The translations under genes and the position numbers were made by a program. The notes under the pieces are model-generated. The model was not told the DNA's origin. It ran no database searches and saw only the letters and a program-made list of their open reading frames with translations. Positions 21,677 through 32,991 of a stretch of DNA of 64,000 bases are shown here, piece by piece. This DNA comes from Closterium sp. Naga37s-1 (Eukaryota > Streptophyta > Zygnematophyceae > Desmidiales > Closteriaceae), in NCBI GenBank assembly GCA_947471745.1, contig CANJKZ010000091.1, forward strand, positions 124,001 through 188,000, given 5' to 3'. Position 1 is the first letter of the stretch. Each line of letters opens with the position of its first letter.

Positions 21677-22260
21677 CTCATTTGACATAACAACTGCTTT
21701 TCAATATGGATAAGTTGACGAGGCACGGGTTAGTTTTGTGAGTCTGCTCCAGGTTCCTGATTTTACAGTGGATGTATTCGAAGCTAGGTACAGCTACGCA
21801 GCTACAGTCTATGATTTGATTCCTGGCAAGCATTGCTTCTGCAACAGTTCACTTTCTTTTATAATTTGTGGCACCGTTTGTGTTGCTTGAGTGCTTTTTT
21901 TGTTGCTTCTCTTTTCTACGTGTGTACCGTACATTGGATGTGGTAAGATTTTTGGGTTGCGTAGCAACCCTATACATTTGGTAGCACTTTTCGGTCAACT
22001 CGAATGAACAGTGCAATTTTGGTCATTTTCCCAACGTTTGAAGCCCTCGTTTAACGTTTTCAAAACGAGTGCTCCAAAGTTGTGGAGATGACGTAAGCAC
22101 TGATAACACATGAGTCCCCAAAAAATGAAACCAAATGTAACCTTTCATTCCATAATCGTTGATAAATACGGCGAATGGAACAATTGGTCGTCACGAAACA
22201 CAATTGACGAGAAACACCCACTGGACGTGAATGCAAATCATGTGCACTGCATCCATTGAT
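21677..22260. other. Downstream flank of CHX, no further gene recognised
   Basis: It contains T-rich sequence compatible with a 3' untranslated region and a short palindrome GGGTTGCGTAGCAACCC near 21955. No coding signal is seen. Confidence 0.5.
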
Positions 22261-22590
22261 CACGTGCAAAAACAACACATAACTACTGAAAATGAATGCT
22301 AAAATGCATAGATGCTACAACTGAGATGGTTCCGGTATGCTAAGGCAAGCAGCGCTGCCCCAACAACGATCCCCACCTCAAATGCAGACCCGACACATTT
22401 TAACATTACACCTCAGTTGCATGACACGTGCAAAAACAACACAAACAACTGCGAGTGAATGCTAAATTGCACCGGTGCTACAGCAAAGGTGGTTCCGGTA
22501 TGCTAAGGCAAGCAACGCTGCCCCAACAACGATCCCCACCTCAAATGCAGACCCGACACACTTTAACATCACGCATCAGTTGCATACACA
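22261..22590. repeat. Tandem duplication of about 164 bp
   Basis: CACGTGCAAAAACAACACA and the later GGTTCCGGTATGCTAAGGCA each occur twice, 163-165 bp apart (the latter at 22328 and 22491). The copies differ by scattered substitutions. Confidence 0.9.
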
Positions 22591-22599
22591 AGGCACTTT

Positions 22600-23360
22600 A
22601 GCACACGCCTCAAGAAAGACAGGTGCAAACAGACAAACACACACATATCCCACATAGGCTCACACGCGCACGTACACACACACATAACCACATGCACAGC
22701 ACACAGACACACACGCAAACAAGCACAGATAGGTACAGAGACAGTAATAAAGACGCAACAATCATGAATAAAATTCAGAAATGCAGAAATGATTGCTAGC
22801 CTATCCCACCTTCCCCCTCCCTACAACCCTCCCTCTCTCCTTCCCTCATCTGCATCCCACTCCCTCCCTCATCTCCCTTCTCAGCTCATGCGCCCTGCAC
22901 AAAGCAAAATCAGGGAAATCAACACACACACGCCCTGCAAAAGCAAAATCACGGAAGTCAACATACACACGCCCTGCAAAAGCAAAATCAGGGAAGTCAA
23001 CACACACACGCCCTGCACAAAGGGAAATCAGATAAGTCAACACACACGCGCCCTGCACAAAGAAAAAACAGAAAAGTTAGCACACACGCGCCCTGCACAA
23101 AGCAAAACAGAGAAGTTAGCACACACGCGCCCTGCACAAAATAAAAACAGAGAAGGCAACACACACATGCCCTGCACAAGCAAAAACAGGGAAGGCAACA
23201 CACACATGCCCTGCACAAGCAAAAACAGGGAAGGCAACACACACGCGCCCTGCACAAAGCAAAAACAGAGAAGTTAGCACACGCGCGCCCTGCACAAAGC
23301 CAAAACAGAGAAGCTAACACACACGCGCCCAGCATAAAGCTAAAACAGAGAAGTCAACAC
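22600..23360. repeat. CA-rich stretch leading into a 40-bp minisatellite of about 12 copies
   Basis: From about 22890, units with GCCCTGCACAAAGC followed by an AAAACAGAGAAGT-like part and ACACACACGC repeat every 39-41 bp. The first copies have CTGCAAAAGC and later ones CTGCACAAAG. Open frames here are repeat artefacts. Confidence 0.9.
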
Positions 23361-24583
23361 TCACACGCGCTCTCTCATGCTCTCTCACGCGCTCTCTCAC
23401 GCGCTCTCTTACACGCGTCTCACGCGCTCTCTCACGCGAACTCTCTCGCACTCTTTGACACTCTCTGACGTGCTCTCATGCGCGCACTCACGCGCTCTCA
23501 CTCGCTCTCGCACGCGCTCTCACTCGCTCACTCACGCGCTCTCTCACGCGCTCTCTCGTGCGCTCCCTCACGCGCGCTCTCACTCGCACACTCACACGCT
23601 CTCTCACGCGCGCCCTCACGCGCACTCACGTGCACTCTCACGCGCTCACGTGCACTCTCACGCGCTCTCTACTGCACTCTCTCACGCACTCTCGAACACG
23701 CTCTCTCACGCGCTCTCTCACGCGCTCCCTCATACGCTCTCTCTCGCGCACCCTCTCTCGCAATCTCACGCGCATTCTCTCTCTCACGTGCTCTCTCGCA
23801 CGCTCTTTCACGCGCTCTCTCGCTCGCACTCTCATGCGCCCTCTCACGCGTTTTCTCACGTGCACTCTCACGCGCTCTCTCACACGCTCTCTCACACAAT
23901 CTCTCACGCACACTCTCACGGGCTCTCACGCATTCCCTCGCGCTCCCTCTCGCGCACTCTCTCGTGCATTCTCTTTCTCACGCGCTCTCTGATGCACACT
24001 CTCTCGCACACTCTCACGCGCTCTCACGCGCTCTTTGATGCGATCTCTCATGCGCTCTCTCACGCACTCTCTCACGCGCTCTCTCACGCGCTCTCTCACG
24101 CGCTCTCTCACGCGCTCTCTCACGCGCTCTCTCACGCGCTCTCTCGTGCTCTCTCTCACGCGCTCTCTCACGCGCCCTCTCTCGCGCCCTCTCTCACGCT
24201 TCCCTCTCTCACGCGCTCTTTCACGCGCCCTCTCACATGCCTTCTCTCGCGCACTCTCTCACGCTTCCCTCTCTCACGCGCTCTCTCACGCGCTCTCTCA
24301 CGTGCTCTCTCACGCGCTCTCTCACGTGCTCTCTCACGCCCTTCCGACGTAAACGTCGAGTCTTGTAAAAAACGCACCCCAAACTCGCCCTTGCACTCAC
24401 CGTCGGACTCACCCTCACACTCACTCTCTCATCCACTCTCGCACCCACTCTCGCACCCACCCTCACACTCACTTTCGCACTCACCTTCACTCTCATGCAC
24501 GCTCTCACGCTTCCAATCATACTTGCACTCGCGTTCGCACTCACCATTGCAATCACACCCACACCATGTCACCAAACCTCACA

Positions 24584-24653
<70 letters not shown>

Positions 24654-25240
24654 TTCGCATTCGAATTCGCCCTCTCAATCACCCTCTCACGCACCCTTGC
24701 ACTCACGCTCGCACTCACGCTCGCACTCACGCTCACATTCACGCTCCCATTCAAGCTCGCACTCACCCTCATTCTCACCCTTGCACGCGCAATTGCACTC
24801 ACACTCGAACTCACGCGCTCTCTCTTGCGCACAATCACGCGCTCTCTCACGTGTTCTCTCGCGCGCTTCCTCACGCACTCTCTCGCGCGCTCTCTCACGC
24901 GCACCCTCACGCGCTCTCTCAGGCACACTCTCACGCGCTCTCTCTCTCGCGCTCTCTCATGCGCACCCTCACGCGCTCTCTCACGCGTTCTCTCGCGCGC
25001 TCCCTCACGCTCTCTCTCGCGCGCTCTCTCACGCGCTCCCTCACGCGTTCCCTCACGCGCTCCCTCACGCGCTCACTCACGCGCTCTCTCACGCGCACCC
25101 TCACGCGCTCTCTCACGCGCACCCTCACGCGCTCTCTCACGCTCTCTCTCGCGCGCTCTCTCAGGCACACTCTCACGCGCTCTCTCTCGCTCTCTCTCTC
25201 TCTCTCTCGCACTCTCACGCGCATTCTCTCTCTCACAAAA
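23360..25240. repeat. CTCTCACGCG-type satellite, about 1.9 kb
   Basis: Short units such as GCTCTCTCACGC (10-14 bp, often 12) run almost unbroken, with a unique break near 24340-24385 and a more TCGCACTCAC-like phase around 24390-24790. Open frames on both strands (for example 23377-25296) encode only Arg/Ser/Leu/His/Ala/Thr low complexity. Confidence 0.9.
24586..24650. repeat. (CA)n microsatellite
   Basis: An uninterrupted run of about 32 CA dinucleotides inside the CTCTCACGCG satellite. Confidence 0.97.
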
Positions 25241-25379
25241 TAAAGGAAGAGAGCAAAAAAAAAAGAGGGAAATTTCAGAGGGGGGAGGGAGGATGAAAGG
25301 ACCGGGAACGCACCTGATAACCACGGTGCCTCAGAAAACGACCCGCGCTTGCGCACCAATCCGCGCTTGCGGTCCGGCC

Positions 25380-25745
25380 ACCACGGCGGGGAGGAGGGAG
25401 AGGCGACGGCGGGGAGGAGGGAGAGGCGACGGCGGGGAGGAGGGAGAGGCGACGGCGGGGAGGAGGGAGAGGCGACGGCGGGGAGGAGGGAGAGGCGACG
25501 GCGGGGAGGAGGGAGAGGGCGACGGCGGGGAGGAGGGAGAGGCGACGGCGGGGAGGAGGGAGAGGCGACGGCGGGGAGGAGGGAGAGGGCGACGGCGGGG
25601 AGGAGGGAGAGGGCGACGGCGGGGAGGAGGGAGCGGGCGACGGCGGGGAGGAGGGAGAGGGCGACGGCGGGGAGGAGGGAGAGGCGACGGCGGGGAGGAG
25701 GGAGAGGCGACGGCGGGGAGGAGGGAGAGGGCGACGGCGGGGAGG
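25380..25745. repeat. 23/24-bp minisatellite, about 16 copies
   Basis: GGCGACGGCGGGGAGGAGGG plus AGA repeats in tandem, with a 24-bp variant that has one extra G (AGAGGGCGAC). A degenerate tail continues to about 25890. Confidence 0.9.
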
Positions 25746-25901
25746 TAAGGGAGAGGAGATGGCGGGGTGGGACGAAGGTGGGAGGAAGAGGCGGTGGCAG
25801 AGTGGGAGGGAGTGGTGACGGTGGGGAGTGAGGGAGAGGATATGGGGGATGGGAGGGAGAGCAACGGCTGGGTGGGAGGTACTAGCGACGGCGGGGTGTT
25901 A

Positions 25902-26442
25902 GGACGCGTTGAAAGTGCAAATATCGCGGGATCACGAGCATAAATCGAGCCCCACAATCGAGTGGGCAGATTGATTGGCGAAACATGAAGACCGATACGT
26001 TGTAACGATCGCACCTGAGCTTTGTGGTGGATGTTCCAGGGCCGAGATTACTGCCTTGCATGCGACTCGCACCCAAAACATATACGTCGTCCACACCCAC
26101 CAGCGACACTCGCAGCCAACAGGGCAACCACCCTGGCGATGTGATGTTTGCGGATTTCGCCAAGTGTGGACAATTTGGGCGACAGCGATTCCTGGCTCTG
26201 CGAAATTTCAGAAAGTCGCAGGCATCAGAATCAATCACGCCAAGTAGGCTCGGTTCGAGAGCATCAATGACGCTTTGATGCCTCTCACTGATCTCCTGCG
26301 ATCAGTGATCAGTCGCATTCACACACTGTGCACAAATTTTGGCAAAAAACTGTACTGTAGCAAGGTTACAGCACAGTAAATAGGGTTACAGATCCGCACA
26401 TCGATCGCCACCCACGATCGATCGTCTACTTTCAACGCGTCC
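25902..26442. mobile_element. Harbinger-like MITE
   Basis: GGACGCGTTGAAAGT at 25902-25916 is repeated exactly in inverted form at 26428-26442, and the trinucleotide TTA flanks both sides (25899-25901 and 26443-26445). A 3-bp TTA/TAA target with GG-starting ends is the signature of PIF/Harbinger elements. The 541 bp contain no transposase. Confidence 0.75.
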
Positions 26443-26662
26443 TTAGGAGAAATAGCTAGAGAAGAAGTTGGGGTGGAGAGGAAAAGGAGTGAGCAAAGCA
26501 GGTGCTTCTCGAGAGGAACCAAGAACAAGAACCAAGCCATGAAGAGGATCGAATTCGAGTTGGGCTTGGTTGGGGTTGTCGTGGAGCTGGCGAGAAGATT
26601 TCTGCCAGCGAAGAACGAGGCACCAAAAATTTCTACAGTATACATAGAAATATGAGCACAAG

Positions 26663-26996
26663 TGTTAGAGGGGTGTTTACTGTTCCCTTTGAACAGTACT
26701 CCCAACCCCATCCTTATCCTTATCTTTTCAGATTTCCTAGTGCCACGTGGCACTCTACCTTTCTTGCTTCTACTTTCTAGTCCCACGAAGTACTTTCCGA
26801 CATTCGACCTTGCATGCTATATCATCCTTGCTTGTATCCACCAATATCAATCAATTCTCATTCAACTATTTAATTACTTAGTTACTTCTTCGCCTATTTC
26901 GCTAACACATCTTTCGCCAAAGTCTTCCGCCGCGCTTTCTCCACAATTTAGTCAACCCCGCTATTCCTTAGCGGATTTAGGCCAAGGGGCCTAACA
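26663..26996 (+). repeat. 5' LTR of gypsy element G
   Basis: TGTTAGAGGGG ... GGGGCCTAACA, 334 bp with TGTTAG/CTAACA inverted ends, followed two bases later by the primer site. Its sequence is unlike the gypsy LTR at 38760-39086. Confidence 0.8.
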
Positions 26997-26998
26997 CT

Positions 26999-27012
26999 TG
27001 GTATCAGGAGCC
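26999..27012 (+). other. Primer-binding site of gypsy element G
   Basis: TGGTATCAGGAGCC directly after the LTR, matching the initiator tRNA-Met type primer site of plant gypsy elements. Confidence 0.85.
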
Positions 27013-27111
27013 TTCGAGGGGAGCGACTTCGAACGAGCGACCGTCGACGACGAGACTACGACGTCATCGTCCCGCGGTGCCGACTTGCAGACTTGGAGTC
27101 GTCGAGCCAAC

Positions 27112-28134
27112 ATGGACGAGACCATGAACGCTCTCCCCAATGACATGGGCAACACGCTTGCTCAACTCATGCGCCAACTCGAACAGTTGACGTTGGAAAA
27201 TCGTCAGGTACGAGCTGAAATGCAACAGCTTCGTGAATTCGCGTCGATTTCTCATGGTCATGCCGCACCATCTCCTGCACCCAACACGTCGACTGGCGCG
27301 GAAGCGCTGCCGGAACGTCGAAGTGCGCTCAAGCCACAGAAACCCGAGCCGTTCGACCCAAGTCAACGCGACGCGAACGTGCGGACGTGGATCTTCATGC
27401 TCAACAATTACTTCGCCGCGAGCGGGGTGCAAGAGGCGGACGCGCAGCAGCGGATCGAGTACTCCGTTACGCTGCTGAGGGGCCCGGCCTTGGAGTGGTG
27501 GCGCCAACTCACGCAAACTGCTGTAAGAAGGGCTCAGACGGACGGGCATCAACAGGGCGTGGGGCACGCAGCTACAACTTCGAGCTTAGGGAGTTTAGCT
27601 TCGGGTGTTACCACGGTTCCGACCACATGGGAAGGATTCGAAGCGGCGCTGAAAAGTAGGTTCGATTTGGTGAACGCCTCCGAAGCTGCTAGGAAGCGTC
27701 TGCGTCATTTCCGACAGGTAGGAAACGTCCAGGAGTACACACGACGGTTCTTGAGCATCTGCAACGAGATAGACGATATCACGGAAGTAGAGATGCGCGA
27801 TCGCTACCTCGAAGGGTTGAAGCCGGACATAGCGGAGATCATAGCGATTCACGGGTTGTCCACCTTCGAGTCGGTAGTCGCAGCAGCAGAACGCGTCGAC
27901 GCAGTACGAAGCCGACGGGGTCGTGACGATCGCGATAGGGGATACAATAGACCGATCAACGACGCTCGATCGAGGGAGGGACCATCGCCCATGGAGATTG
28001 GTGCAGTTAACAGTGACGGCTCACAGAAAACGGGATTTAGGGGAAATTGTCACTATTGCAAAAAGCCGGGACACATGAAGCGGGACTGCCCACAGCTTAA
28101 GGAGCGGCAGCAGGGAAACGGAAACCGCCAGTAG
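27112..28134 (+). CDS. Gag of gypsy element G
   Basis: The ATG at 27112 ([12 protein letters not shown]) is preferred because the frame upstream of it is leader without an ATG. The 340-residue product has a short coiled coil ([18 protein letters not shown]), the retrotransposon gag domain (about residues 85-265, with ALEWWRQL and VQEYTRRF) and a C-terminal zinc knuckle [14 protein letters not shown]. The frame is intact and ends at TAG 28132-28134. Pol lies in the -1 frame, as is usual for expression by frameshifting. Confidence 0.9.
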   Translation: MDETMNALPNDMGNTLAQLMRQLEQLTLENRQVRAEMQQLREFASISHGHAAPSPAPNTSTGAEALPERRSALKPQKPEPFDPSQRDANVRTWIFMLNNYFAASGVQEADAQQRIEYSVTLLRGPALEWWRQLTQTAVRRAQTDGHQQGVGHAATTSSLGSLASGVTTVPTTWEGFEAALKSRFDLVNASEAARKRLRHFRQVGNVQEYTRRFLSICNEIDDITEVEMRDRYLEGLKPDIAEIIAIHGLSTFESVVAAAERVDAVRSRRGRDDRDRGYNRPINDARSREGPSPMEIGAVNSDGSQKTGFRGNCHYCKKPGHMKRDCPQLKERQQGNGNRQ

Positions 28135-28139
28135 ATAGC

Positions 28140-29538
28140 GGGTCGCTAGCTGGTGTGGACGCTTCCGAACCCGCCGCGTCTACCAACGTAGAGGAGACGG
28201 CCTTAGAGCAGTCATTTACGCCGAACGAGGTAGACACTGTTGATCGTCCAGTCGTGCTTCTATGGAAGCTTCGTGGAGTTCCAGTCAAGATTCTCATCGA
28301 TAGTGGAGCTAGCCACTCGTTCGTTTCATCTTCGTTAGTTAGTCGTCTCCATCTCGAAGCAGATTCGGCAGTCAACTTCAAGGACGCTCGCATGGTAGAT
28401 GGGATGCCACTTCACATAGGACCAGTAATTCGCAAGTTGCGCGTGGTGCTAGGACCAATCACAGTTAGACGCGACTTCGACTGTGCGACGCTCGACGGTT
28501 ACGACTTCATCTTCGGTAGAGATTGGTTGCGGACGGTTAGTACTCAGTTCGATTGGGCTCAGGGAAGCTGCAGCGTCAAGGTAGATGTCGAGTTCCGGGA
28601 GCTGCCACAGTGGAGCGATGCGGCCACATCCTCCGCAGCTATCATTAATGCTGTTTGTGTACGACAGTTAGTGAAGCGTGCGGCGCGGATCTTCGCGGTT
28701 TTCCTTGAGGAGGTGGAAGCTGAGGAGGGGAAAGGAGGGAGCGCAGCAGTTGGCGATAAGACAACTCTTCCTGCTGAAGTGAGTGCACTCTTAGCGGAGT
28801 TTAGAGACGTCTTCCCCGACGAGTTGCCCCCAGGGTTACCTCCTAGCCAAGCAGTCGACCATTGGATAGAGTTAGAGCCGGGGAGCAGGCCAGTAGCGAA
28901 GCCGCAGTGGAGGTTGAGTCCAGCGGAGACAGAGGAGATGACGCAGCAGGTTAGGCACTTTCTCGCGCAGGGTTTCATACAGCCATCTAGATCGCCTTGG
29001 GCAGCACCGATCCTTTTCGCGCCTAAGAAAGACGGAGGGTTACGGATGTGCATAGACTACCGCGCACTGAACGCCGCCACCGTCAAGAATAGATTCCCAG
29101 TTCCGAGAGTAGATGATCTTCTTGATGCAGTGCAGGGCGCTAGAGTCTTCTCAAAGATCGACCTTCGTTCCGGTTACCACCAGATTCGCGTAGTTCCAGA
29201 GGACCAGCACAAGACGGCGTTTCGTACGAAGCAGGGGTTGTACGAGTTTAGGGTTCTACCGTTCGGATTGACCAACGCCCCAGCGACGTTTCAGACGCTC
29301 ATGAACACCGTCCTCTCCGAGTTCCTAGGTCCGTTCGTTGTAGTTTACCTAGACGACATTCTTATATTCTCCAAGACGAAAGAGGAGCATGTGCAGCACA
29401 TGCAGAAGGTCTTCGAGGTTTTACGGAGGGAGCAGCTATACGCTAAGCAGTCAAAGTGCGAATTCTTTCTCCCCGAGGTCGAGTTCCTAGGACACGTCGT
29501 ATCCGCTAGTGGCATTAGGACAGACCCGAAGAAGATCG
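28140..29538 (+). pseudogene. Gypsy element G pol, protease and RT, 3'-truncated
   Basis: The frame is -1 relative to gag and has no in-frame ATG at its head; it is open through the end of gag. Protease: [12 protein letters not shown] (about 28285). [19 protein letters not shown] block at 29055-29100 (here [15 protein letters not shown]), [28 protein letters not shown] and the catalytic [10 protein letters not shown] near 29348. The open frame runs on to 29699, but from 29539 the sequence is copia element D. No stop is seen within the gypsy part; truncation alone inactivates it. Confidence 0.9.
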
Positions 29539-29689
29539 TGTCAAATGTTATATCCGCTAGTTGCGGTTACCGCGCTACCCCACGTGTTGTCCTGTGCTTG
29601 CCTGCCTTACCTAGTGACGTGCTGCGCTGCGCGCGCCGTCTTGCAGCCCTCGCGCTGCCTCCTGCTGCCCTAGGCCAGTGCGCCGCCCC

Positions 29690-30440
29690 TCCAGGCTAGT
29701 AAGGCCCACGAGCCGCCCCTGCAGGCCCGTCAGGCCCCCGAGCCGCCTCTACAGACCCGTCAGGCCCCCGAGCCGCTCCTGCAGGCCCGTCAGCCCTCCG
29801 AGCCGCCACCTGCAGGTCACTCAGGCCTGCGAGCCGCCCCTGCAGGCCCGTCAGGCCGGCGCGCTGCCCCTGCAGGCCCTCGCCGCCCGCGCGCAGCCTC
29901 TGCCCGACCGCGCGCCGCCCCTGCAGGCCCTCGCCGCCCGCACGCAGCCTCTGCAGGCCCGTCAGGCCAGAGCGCGGCCCCGCCAGGTCGCTGTCGCGAC
30001 CCCGTCAGGCCGCGGTCGCGGCCCCGCTTTGCCGCTGACGCGGCCCCAACCTGCCGCGGTCGCGCCCTGCTGCTGACGCGGCCCCGCCAGCCCTGCAGCT
30101 AACGTGGCCGCGCCCTGCTGCTGACGCGGCGCCGCCCAGACGCCGACGCGGCCCCGCCAGCCCTGCGGCTGACGCGGCCGCGCCCTACTACTGACGCGAC
30201 CCCGTCCAGACGCCGACGCGGCCGCGCCCTGCTGCTGACGCGGCCCCGCCCAGACGCCGACGCGGCCCCGCCAGCCCTGCAGTTGCCGCGGCCCCGACCT
30301 GCCGCTGGCGCGACCCAGCCCTGCAACTGCCGCGGCCGCGCCCTGCCGCCGACGCGGCCCCGCCAGGACGCTGACGCGGCCCAGACCTGCTGCTGGCGCG
30401 ACTCTGCAGCCGCTGTTGCGGCCCCGCCGAACGCCGGCCC
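29690..30440. repeat. GC-rich leader repeats of element D
   Basis: Two blocks: units of about 30 bp built on GAGCCGCCCCTGCAGGCCCG (to about 29990), then interleaved units with GACGCGGCCCCGCC, CAGCCCTGCAGCTGA and CCCTGCTGCTGACGCGG. They sit where element C has its 42-bp repeats. Open frames across them are artefacts. Confidence 0.8.
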
Positions 30441-30609
30441 TGCCTGCCACTGGTGAGCACCTGCCTTGTTCGAGCGCTGCCGCCTGCCTGCCTGCCTACC
30501 TGCTCACCTGCCTGCCTGCCTGCCTGCTGCGCCTGCCCGCCTGCCTGCCTGCCGCGCCTGCCCTGGACGCGCTGCTGCTGCTACTACTACTATTGCTACT
30601 GCTACTGCT

Positions 30610-32986
30610 ACTGCTGCTACAGGCCGTGGCCAGATGCAGCTCCAGCGACGGGGGCGTGAGTCCCTCACGCCCCAGCAGCTTCGTGCGTGGTACGCTAGTT
30701 GGGGTTGTCGGGGTGGCCGCGCTGCTACTGCTGCTACTGCTGCTACTACTGCTACTGCTGCTACTGGCGGTGGCCAGATGCAGCTCCAGCGACGTCCGCG
30801 CGAGTCTCTCACGCCCCAGCAGCTTCGTGAGTGGTACGCTCAGAGTAGAGGGTCTCTGAGTACCGTTCGCTGCCCGTACGTCATTCGCACTGGTGCTCGG
30901 ATTGGTCAGGCTTGCGGGACTCTTAGTCACACAGTCCCGCCGCTTCGCCCGTCTGAGCGACGCCTGGCGTACAGAGTTTGGTGACGAGGCTGAGCTCCCC
31001 GACTGGGTGGAGCTGCTTGGGTAGAGGGTAGATATATTTGCTCTTGACTATGATGCTATTCTCACTGCCATGTATGCATTGCCTACTAGTGCTGACCATG
31101 CCTGTTACCTGTGCGTACCGCCTGACCCAGGTATAGAGCCTGCTGCTCTAGGTGCTGGTGAGGCTACTGCTCTAGGGGCTAGTGTGTATCCTGCTCTAGG
31201 TACGGGTGAGACCGCTGCTCTAGGTGCTGGTGAGTCTGCTCTCTCTGGTACTGCGCCTGCTGCGGCCCTGTACACCTTCACACTTGACTCTGGTGCTTCT
31301 CGCTCCTTCTTTCGCGATAGCACCACCCTCACGCCGCTCAGTCGGCCGGTTCCAGTCTCCCTAGCAGACCCCTCTGGGGGTCCAGTCCGTGCGACCTCCT
31401 CCACTGTCCTCCCTTGTCCTGCTGTCCCGTCCGGCACACTGTCGGGTCTTTACCTCCCCTCGTTCTCTACGAACTTGGTGGCGGGTTTTGCGCTCCAGGA
31501 CGCGGGTGTTCACCAGTTCACCCCTGCCTACGAGTGTATGACACACTGCACGTGTGCTCAGACGGGTCGTCACCTGGCTACCTTCACTCGGCAGCCGGGG
31601 TCGGGCCTGTACACACTGACCACTGCGTCCCCTCAGGTAGTTGCGTCTGCGTCTGCGTCAGGTCAGTTGTCAGCCCCCTGCTCGTGTCGCGCCTTGTCGC
31701 ACTAGACCCTCCTTTGGCACCACCGCCTTGGTCACCCCTCGGTGCAGCGCCTTCGCATCATGCACCGCCGTGTCCTTGTCTCTGGTCTTCTCAGGGTTCT
31801 CCCTCCCCTCCCACCCTCGCCTGCTCCTCCCTGTCTTCCCTGTGTCGAGGGGCGGCAGCGCGCCGCTCCTCACTCCTCCTCGTTCCCTCCCACAAAGGCT
31901 CCCCTGCAGACTTTCCACCTGGACGTGTGGGGCCCAGCCCGCGTCCGTGGACAGGGCCACAAGCGGTACTTCCTGCTGGTCGTCGACGACTACACGCGTT
32001 ACACCACGGTCATCCCCTTGCGCACCAAGGGTGAGGTCCCTGAAATTTTGATCCCTTGGATTCGCGCTGCTCGTCTCCAGCTCCGCGAGCGGTTCGGGAC
32101 GGAGTTTCCCATCCTGCGTCTGCACTCTGACAGAGGTGGGGAGTTTTCCTCCGACCTCTTGGCAGCCTTCTGTGCGGAGCACGGCATTCGCCAGACGTTC
32201 ACGCTTCCGGCCTCTCCGCAGCAGAATGGGGTTGCTGAGCGCCGCATTGGCTTAGTCATGGAGGTCGCTCGTACCTCCATGATCCATGCGGCTGCCCCCC
32301 ATTTTCTGTGGCCGTTTGCGGTCCGGTACGCCGCGCATCAGCTCAACCTCTGGCCCCGTGTCTCCTTGCTGGAGACCTCGCCCACACTGTTGTGGACTGG
32401 GAAGGTTGGCGATGCGTCGCGTTTTCGGGTCTTGGGTGCTCGTGCCTTTGTCCGCGATACCACCGCGGACAAACTCTCCGCCCGCGCTGTTCCCTGTGTC
32501 TTCCTTGGCTTTGTCCCTGACGCGCCTGGTTGGCAGTTTTACCACCCCACCTCGCGCCGTGTCTTCTCCTCTCAGGACGTCACGTTCGACGAGTCGGTTC
32601 CCTTTTACCGTCTCTTCCCCTACCGCACTGCCCCTCTCCCCCCCCCGCCGCTCTTCCTCGCTCCAGGTGCTCCCCAGGTAGACCCCCTCCCCGCTCCCGG
32701 TCCCGCTCCTTCAGGTGTGTCTCAGGTAGACCCTCCTCCCTTGACTGCGCCGGTTGAGGTACTGGTGACTCAGGTCCTGCTGAGGGTGGTTCTGCTCGGG
32801 GTGCTGCCTCTGAGGGTCTGAGCCTGGGGGTGCGGAGCCTGGGGGTGCTGAGCCTGGGGGTGCGGAGCCTGGGGGTGCTGAGCCTGGGGGTGCGGAGACT
32901 GGAGGTGCTGAGCCTGGAAGTGAGGAGTCTGGGGGTGCTGAGCCTGGGGGTACTGAGTCTGGGGGTGCTGCACCTGGGGGCGCTGA
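30610..32986 (+). pseudogene. Element D gag remnant, protease, integrase and linker
   Basis: The N-terminal gag domain seen in C and E is absent; (CTG/CTA)n leads directly into two copies of the gag tail (LTPQQLRAWYA at about 30670 and LTPQQLREWYA at about 30815) and the CPYVIRTGARIGQACG box. A frameshift near 30935 and a TAG at 31022-31024 follow. Protease FTLDSGASRSFFRD is near 31285. A TAG at 31703-31705 precedes the integrase zinc motif HHRLGHP. The integrase core (HLDVWGP, HSDRGGEF, QQNGVAERR) is open to a TGA at 32819, and the PGGAE repeats continue in another frame. Confidence 0.85.
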
Positions 32987-32991
32987 GGCGT

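Larger units (their letters stand above)
26663..29538 (+). mobile_element. Ty3/gypsy element G, 3'-truncated
   Basis: 5' LTR, primer site, gag, then protease and RT in order on the + strand. It stops inside pol, just past the RT motif SGIRTDPKK, where copia element D begins. RNase H, integrase and 3' LTR of this copy are not found. Confidence 0.9.
29539..32988 (+). mobile_element. Copia element D, partial, fused head-on to element E
   Basis: It starts with TGTCAAATGTTATAT, like the LTR start of this family, but jumps within about 20 bp to leader sequence (GTTGCGGTTACC) that in element C lies some 50 bp beyond the primer site. GC-rich leader repeats, a gag C-terminal remnant, protease, integrase and the PGGAE linker follow. 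It ends near 32988 against element E in inverted orientation; RT, RNase H and 3' LTR are missing. Confidence 0.85.

Noticed and set aside
23377..25296. 639-codon open frame rich in Ser, His, Arg, Leu
   Set aside because: It lies wholly within the CTCTCACGCG satellite, and equally long frames exist in other registers and on the other strand.
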